From an uncultured Alphaproteobacteria bacterium (GTDB lineage: Bacteria > Pseudomonadota > Alphaproteobacteria > CAAHEQ01 > UBA3637), in NCBI GenBank assembly GCA_937935995.1, contig CALGXF010000008.1, positions 1 through 8,828 on the forward strand: DNA of 8,828 nucleotides, written 5' to 3'. Within the stretch, counting starts at the first letter, position 1, and every line of letters starts with the position of its first letter. Below the pieces are notes generated by a model. That model was not told the origin of the DNA. It did no database searches and was given only the letters and a program-made list of their open reading frames with translations. This document shows positions 5,821 through 8,828 of the stretch, piece after piece. Position numbers and translations under genes: made by a program.

Positions 5821-7093
5821 TTTCTTGTATCAAATACGACGGATCCTCGCTGTGGCGGGGATCCTTTTCTGCGGGTTGGCTTTTACGGGGTGGTTTTATC
5901 CTGTTTCATTTTTGGATGTTCAAGGCATTCCCGCCGTTGCGCGTTGGCGTGCCGGCTTTGTCACGGCCGGTTTTTTCGTTTTGGCTCTGTGCCTTGTAAC
6001 GGTTTTGTTCGGGCGGGTTTATTGCAGCATTTTGTGTCCGCTGGGATTGCTTCAGGAAGGCGTAATGTTTTTGTTACATCGCCGAAACATTCCCTATCGT
6101 CCGAGCCGGTTTTATTATCTGATTTCGGCCGCTGTTTTAGGGGGGACGTGTATCGGCGGAACAGTTTTCTTCATTCGATGGATAGATCCTTATTCTGTTT
6201 TCGGAGCCGCCGTCAGCGGAACATTATACGGTTTGTTGTTTTTAACGGGTTTAGCCGGATTAGTGGCGTGGAAAGGGCGGTTATTTTGTACGCATATATG
6301 TCCGTTGGGCGCCGTGTTGGGGCTTATTTCCAAAAAATCCCTTTATCAAATGCAAATGGATGCGCAAAAATGCATCCTGTGTGCGGCGTGTGCGCGTGTT
6401 TGTCCGACAGGCAGTATTGATGTGCGCAACAAAACTGTCAACAATGAAACGTGCATCCGATGTTTCAAGTGTTTAAACGGATGCGCTCGGAACAGTTTGT
6501 TTTATGGCCGGCGTCCCGTTCAACCGGTTCCGTTTAATCCGGATAGACGGCGTTGGTTGAAAACAAGCGCGGCACTCGGCCTTTTCTTTGTATCGGTTAA
6601 AGCCGGTTGGGTGTGGGCGCAAACGATGGCTTCGTCTGTGAAAAAAGTCATTGTGCCACCTGGTGCCGGTTCGGCTGAAAAATTGGTTAATCGGTGTTTG
6701 AATTGCAATTTGTGTGTGCAAAATTGTCCCATGCATATTATTGCCAAAGCTGATGAAACGTATCCGGCGGTTCATATTGATTTCAACGGTCGATATTGCC
6801 GGTTTGATTGTCACAGATGTTCGGATGTTTGTCCGGCAGGAGCGTTGAAACGTATGACGTTGGCTCAAAAGCAGAAAACGCAAATCGGGTTGGCTGAAAT
6901 CGATACACAAATTTGTGTCAAATGCGGGCGGTGTGTCAGCGTTTGCCCGAAAGAAGCCGTTACGAAAAAGCGCCGGGCTTTCCCGGTGGTCGATGAACAA
7001 AAATGTATCGGGTGCGGTTTGTGTCAAAGTGTCTGCCCGATGCAGGCTATACAAATCGCAGCTGTCGAAGAACAAACAAATAAAGGAGGTTAA
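5804..7093 (+). CDS. NapH-NapG-like fused membrane polyferredoxin
   Basis: It has 429 residues and starts at a TTG with AAGGAA 7 bases upstream, inside the flavodoxin 3' end. The N-terminal half is NapH/MauN-like: four hydrophobic helices (about 11-31, 50-70, 103-123, 137-157) and two CxxxCP motifs (Cys74/78, Cys162/166), each following a helix, then two 4Fe-4S motifs (Cys190/193/196/200 and Cys217/220/223/227). Next comes DRRRWLKTS (247-255) and a hydrophobic segment to about 272, a Tat-type motif like that at the start of NapG/MauM. The C-terminal half has four more 4Fe-4S sets beginning at Cys298, 332, 371 and 401; the second is C-x3-C-x2-C-x3-C. By the positive-inside rule the first two clusters face the cytoplasm and the last four the periplasm. 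NapGH pass electrons from quinol outward; here the exported flavodoxin is the likely acceptor. No nitrate reductase gene is nearby. Confidence 0.9.
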   Translation: MKKPTSFLYQIRRILAVAGILFCGLAFTGWFYPVSFLDVQGIPAVARWRAGFVTAGFFVLALCLVTVLFGRVYCSILCPLGLLQEGVMFLLHRRNIPYRPSRFYYLISAAVLGGTCIGGTVFFIRWIDPYSVFGAAVSGTLYGLLFLTGLAGLVAWKGRLFCTHICPLGAVLGLISKKSLYQMQMDAQKCILCAACARVCPTGSIDVRNKTVNNETCIRCFKCLNGCARNSLFYGRRPVQPVPFNPDRRRWLKTSAALGLFFVSVKAGWVWAQTMASSVKKVIVPPGAGSAEKLVNRCLNCNLCVQNCPMHIIAKADETYPAVHIDFNGRYCRFDCHRCSDVCPAGALKRMTLAQKQKTQIGLAEIDTQICVKCGRCVSVCPKEAVTKKRRAFPVVDEQKCIGCGLCQSVCPMQAIQIAAVEEQTNKGG

Positions 7094-7094
7094 T

Positions 7095-7724
7095 ATGAAA
7101 GTTTTACTTGTAAACGGATCCCCACATGCCAAAGGATGTACGTATACGGCTTTGTCGGAAATCGGGGAACAATTGAAAAAGGAAGGCGTTGAATCGGAAA
7201 TTTATCACATCGGGATGGATGTCCGGCCGTGTATGGCATGCCGTGCTTGCGCTCGGTTGGGGAAATGCGTGATAGATGATGCGGTTAATGATTTTGTGGC
7301 AAAAGCAGCGGATTTTGACGGATATATTTTAGGTTCTCCGGTTCATTATGCATCAGCATCCGGTGGGATAACGGCATTTATGGATCGCGCTTTCTTTTGT
7401 GCATTTTTAGCCGGCAAAGATGTTTTTCGCGCGAAACCCGGAGCGGCTGTGGTCAGTGCGCGCCGAGCCGGAACAACGGCAACATTGGATCAGCTTAATA
7501 AATATTTCCAAATCAATGAGATGCCGATTATTTCGGGGCGGTATTGGAACATGGTTCACGGGAGCTCGCCCGAAGAAGTCCGTCAAGATAAAGAAGGCAT
7601 GCAAAACATGCGCATTTTGGCTAAAAATATGGCATACTTTTTAAAATGTAAAGAAGCCGGTGCAAAGGCGGGCATTCTGCCGCCGGAACGGGAACAACCC
7701 GAGTTGACGAATTTCATTCGGTAA
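7095..7724 (+). CDS. Iron-sulfur flavoprotein, NADPH-dependent FMN reductase family
   Basis: It has 209 residues and is cytosolic. The start at 7095 has AAAGGAGG (7082-7089) and follows the previous stop by one base; a longer frame reaching back to 6915 only runs through the preceding gene. The flavodoxin-like fold shows the FMN phosphate loop NGSPHAKGCTYTAL (7-20) and GSPVHYASASGG (80-91). Between them lies C-x2-C-x2-C-x5-C (Cys46, 49, 52, 58), which fits the compact CX2CX2CX4-7C motif that binds the 4Fe-4S cluster in archaeal iron-sulfur flavoprotein (Isf). Isf-type proteins accept electrons from ferredoxin. As third gene of the operon it probably exchanges electrons with the cytosolic clusters of the NapH-like half or with NAD(P)H, but its acceptor cannot be read from sequence. 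GC content is high (about 60% in a 60-base sample), in contrast to the gene that follows. Confidence 0.88.
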   Translation: MKVLLVNGSPHAKGCTYTALSEIGEQLKKEGVESEIYHIGMDVRPCMACRACARLGKCVIDDAVNDFVAKAADFDGYILGSPVHYASASGGITAFMDRAFFCAFLAGKDVFRAKPGAAVVSARRAGTTATLDQLNKYFQINEMPIISGRYWNMVHGSSPEEVRQDKEGMQNMRILAKNMAYFLKCKEAGAKAGILPPEREQPELTNFIR

Positions 7725-7965
7725 AACGCGGTTAAGGCGGGCTTTTTGTTTAAAGAGGGCGCGAATGTGCGTTTCCTTGTATTCCTCTCACGTTGTTCGG
7801 AACCGTCCTTCGGACGTCGTGTCCTGACGGCCACCGAACGCTCGCGGGCTATCGCCCGTACCGGTCGTTCTTCTCATCTCGGGAATTTATGGCCCAGAGG
7901 TTATATGTTTTTCGAACTGGAGATTAAAAGGGTAATTGAGTTCAAGAATAAACTAAATATCTTGT
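7725..7965. other. Intergenic region holding a structured repeat
   Basis: The 241 bases between the Isf-like gene and the peptidase gene (both 3' ends point here) contain the repeat element described separately at 7752-7870. The stretch 7730-7752 ends in CTTTTTGTTT and might be a degraded terminator, but I find only a short bulged stem. A reading frame crossing the whole region (7746-7988) has no ribosome-binding site or recognisable domain and is not called. Confidence 0.5.
7752..7870 (+). repeat. Structured direct repeat, copy 1
   Basis: The first about 62 bases match the end of the window (8772-8828), including an identical 25-base stretch at 7789-7813. The element can fold strongly. GTTCGG (7795-7800) pairs with CCGAAC (7834-7839), CCGTC (7803-7807) with GACGG (7826-7830), and GGAC (7812-7815) with GTCC (7821-7824), giving one long interrupted hairpin. 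A second follows: GAACG (7836-7840) with CGTTC (7866-7870), enclosing CGGGC (7845-7849) and GCCCG (7854-7858). The two outer stems share bases 7836-7839, so they may be alternatives. It does not resemble a tRNA and lacks the terminal AAC...GTT order of an integron attC site. It is probably a dispersed intergenic repeat of this genome; its nature is unknown. Confidence 0.65.
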
Positions 7966-8637
7966 TTAAAATGACGTTTTGCCTTTGACTATTTTCATAT
8001 AGTCAGAACCGATAAAATATATGTCATTGTCGTCCACAACCACGGCTGCATTATCCGAAATCGCATATATGGGATAATCCACAGAAATTGATTCTTCAAT
8101 AGCCCAATCATCTCCATCACTTTTTAAGTAACAGGCATGAAAATGCGGTAATATTGAAAAGTTCATTATATCAAGATAGCTTTTGACACCAAAATTTTCG
8201 TGTTCTCCATATGACTTGTCTTGACTTTCATCTGATGGTCTATGTCCAATTATCATGGAGCCGGCACTACTGCCAACATACAATTTGTCTTTCAAAATTT
8301 CTTGTAAAATACCAGAAAATCCGGTTTTATCAAAAACGATTTTCAACCAATCCGTATTTCCACCTAGAACAAAAAGCATATCTGCTGTGGATATGTGCTC
8401 ACAAATTTTATCTGCCGAAAGTGCAAGCAGATGAACTACTTCTATATTTCCACCAAACGAGTCTGCTAAATCTTTTAATGTGTCAATTAACCAACGCTGG
8501 TCGCCGATTTCTACCGCTGAAGCCTCGTTTATAATAGCAACATTTATATCTTTTCGGGATTTGCCTGTCATTTTTTCGACAAGCTCGACACTGCCTTTAA
8601 CATCCTTAAGTTTTGTACTCGTTAATATAGCTTTCAT
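7966..8637 (-). CDS. Peptidase E-like (family S51) protein
   Basis: It has 223 residues with the S51 layout: LGGNTDWL (91-98), the nucleophile elbow VGSSAGS (121-127, Ser124 in GxSAG), LPHF (163-166) with a plausible catalytic His165, and an acidic position in ISDNAAVVV (193-201). Classical peptidase E cleaves Asp-X dipeptides in the cytoplasm; this protein belongs to the broader peptidase E/class I glutamine-amidotransferase-like group, so the substrate is uncertain. There is no signal peptide. The start at 8637 has only a weak GGGGT upstream. Base composition is strikingly AT-rich: three 60-base samples gave 27-38% GC against 52-60% in the neighbouring operon, and codon choice differs. It lies between two copies of a direct repeat, convergent to the redox operon. 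Together this suggests horizontal acquisition. Confidence 0.85.
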   Translation of the reverse strand: MKAILTSTKLKDVKGSVELVEKMTGKSRKDINVAIINEASAVEIGDQRWLIDTLKDLADSFGGNIEVVHLLALSADKICEHISTADMLFVLGGNTDWLKIVFDKTGFSGILQEILKDKLYVGSSAGSMIIGHRPSDESQDKSYGEHENFGVKSYLDIMNFSILPHFHACYLKSDGDDWAIEESISVDYPIYAISDNAAVVVDDNDIYFIGSDYMKIVKGKTSF

Positions 8638-8648
8638 ATTTACCCCAT

Positions 8649-8683
8649 ATGATAAAAGTTCGAAACTGGCTTAAGCCCGTCAA
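8649..8683 (-). promoter_or_regulatory. Tentative promoter and palindrome upstream of the peptidase gene
   Basis: On the minus strand TTGACG (8678-8683) is followed directly by the perfect 10-bp palindrome GGCTTAAGCC (8668-8677) and, 20 bases after the -35, by TTTTAT (8652-8657). The spacer is long, so either the pairing is wrong or an activator is needed. The palindrome could be an operator. Confidence 0.3.
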
Positions 8684-8771
8684 TTTCCTACAATTTTACT
8701 TTCGAATTTGCTCAAATGCAAGGCAGGATTTATTTTCGAGCCATAAAATGCCAAAAAATGTACAATGGCCC

Positions 8772-8828
8772 AAAGGGGGAGATTGTGCGTTTCACGCATT
8801 CCTCACGTTGTTCGGAACCGTCCTTCGG
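8772..8828 (+). repeat. Structured direct repeat, copy 2 (cut by window end)
   Basis: AAAGGGGGAGATTGTGCGTTTC and the following bases match 7752-7813 with a few substitutions and small gaps. The last 25 bases (8804-8828) are identical to 7789-7813. The copy is in the same orientation as copy 1 and runs off the window, so the hairpin region beyond this point is not visible here. Confidence 0.7.

Noticed and set aside
6915..7094. N-terminal extension of the Isf-like protein
   Set aside because: It is an open frame inside the upstream iron-sulfur gene. The AAAGGAGG before 7095 and the FMN loop right after MKVLLVNGSP fix the start.
7725..7752. Rho-independent terminator after the redox operon
   Set aside because: There is a run ending in CTTTTTGTTT, but the sequence before it gives only a short bulged stem (AAAA-C-GC with GCTTTT).
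7789..7870. Integron attC site
   Set aside because: The element folds like one and stands next to a low-GC gene, but the outer arms read GTT...AAC rather than the required AAC...GTT order, and no integrase is visible.
7746..7988. 80-codon frame on the plus strand through the repeat
   Set aside because: It has no Shine-Dalgarno sequence, runs through the hairpin element and into the 3' end of the peptidase gene, and resembles no domain.
1..8828. CRISPR array, tRNA or rRNA genes, insertion sequence transposase
   Set aside because: No regularly spaced short repeats, no cloverleaf or rRNA-like sequence, and no transposase or integrase reading frame were seen.

Overview
The window looks like a tightly packed chromosomal segment of a Gram-negative bacterium. 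It carries Sec signal peptides, a lipobox protein, Lgt, a Tat-type motif and a NapH/NapG-like electron-transfer membrane protein. The lgt/pgeF housekeeping cluster, the abundance of small secreted cysteine-rich proteins and a GC content near 50% would fit an uncultured host-associated alphaproteobacterium. That placement is an inference from style, not from a marker gene.

Layout. (1) 1-1287, plus strand: the 3' part of a gene for a secreted cysteine-rich protein with internal repeats, then a small secreted six-cysteine protein with a C-type-lectin-like pattern. (2) 1291-2289, minus strand: gpsA, convergent with the previous gene. (3) 2373-4533, plus strand: an operon of lgt, a DUF2062 membrane protein and pgeF, with overlapping genes and a clear sigma-70-type promoter. 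lgt and gpsA are divergent and both serve lipid or envelope metabolism. (4) 4530-5105, minus strand: an unrecognised 123-residue protein with its own good promoter, and a 38-residue cysteine-rich lipoprotein whose Shine-Dalgarno sequence lies in a hairpin. (5) 5183-7724, plus strand: the most interesting part, a three-gene redox operon. It encodes an exported flavodoxin, a 429-residue NapH-NapG-like fusion with two CxxxCP motifs and six 4Fe-4S motifs, and an iron-sulfur flavoprotein (Isf-like). The promoter has a 19-bp spacer containing a dyad, the layout of MerR-family targets. (6) 7725-8828: a strongly structured direct repeat occurs at 7752-7870 and again, cut by the window edge, at 8772-8828. 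Between the copies lies a low-GC gene for an S51 peptidase E-like protein on the minus strand, which looks acquired.

Working model for the redox operon (inference). The N-terminal NapH-like half takes electrons from the quinol pool or a cytosolic carrier. An internal RRRWLK sequence followed by a hydrophobic segment places the C-terminal four-cluster domain on the outer face of the membrane. The exported flavodoxin would be the acceptor there, with the Isf-like protein as a cytosolic partner. No nitrate reductase or other Nap gene is present in the window, so the NapGH module appears to be reused. The flavodoxin also has an internal start with a good Shine-Dalgarno sequence that would give a cytosolic form.
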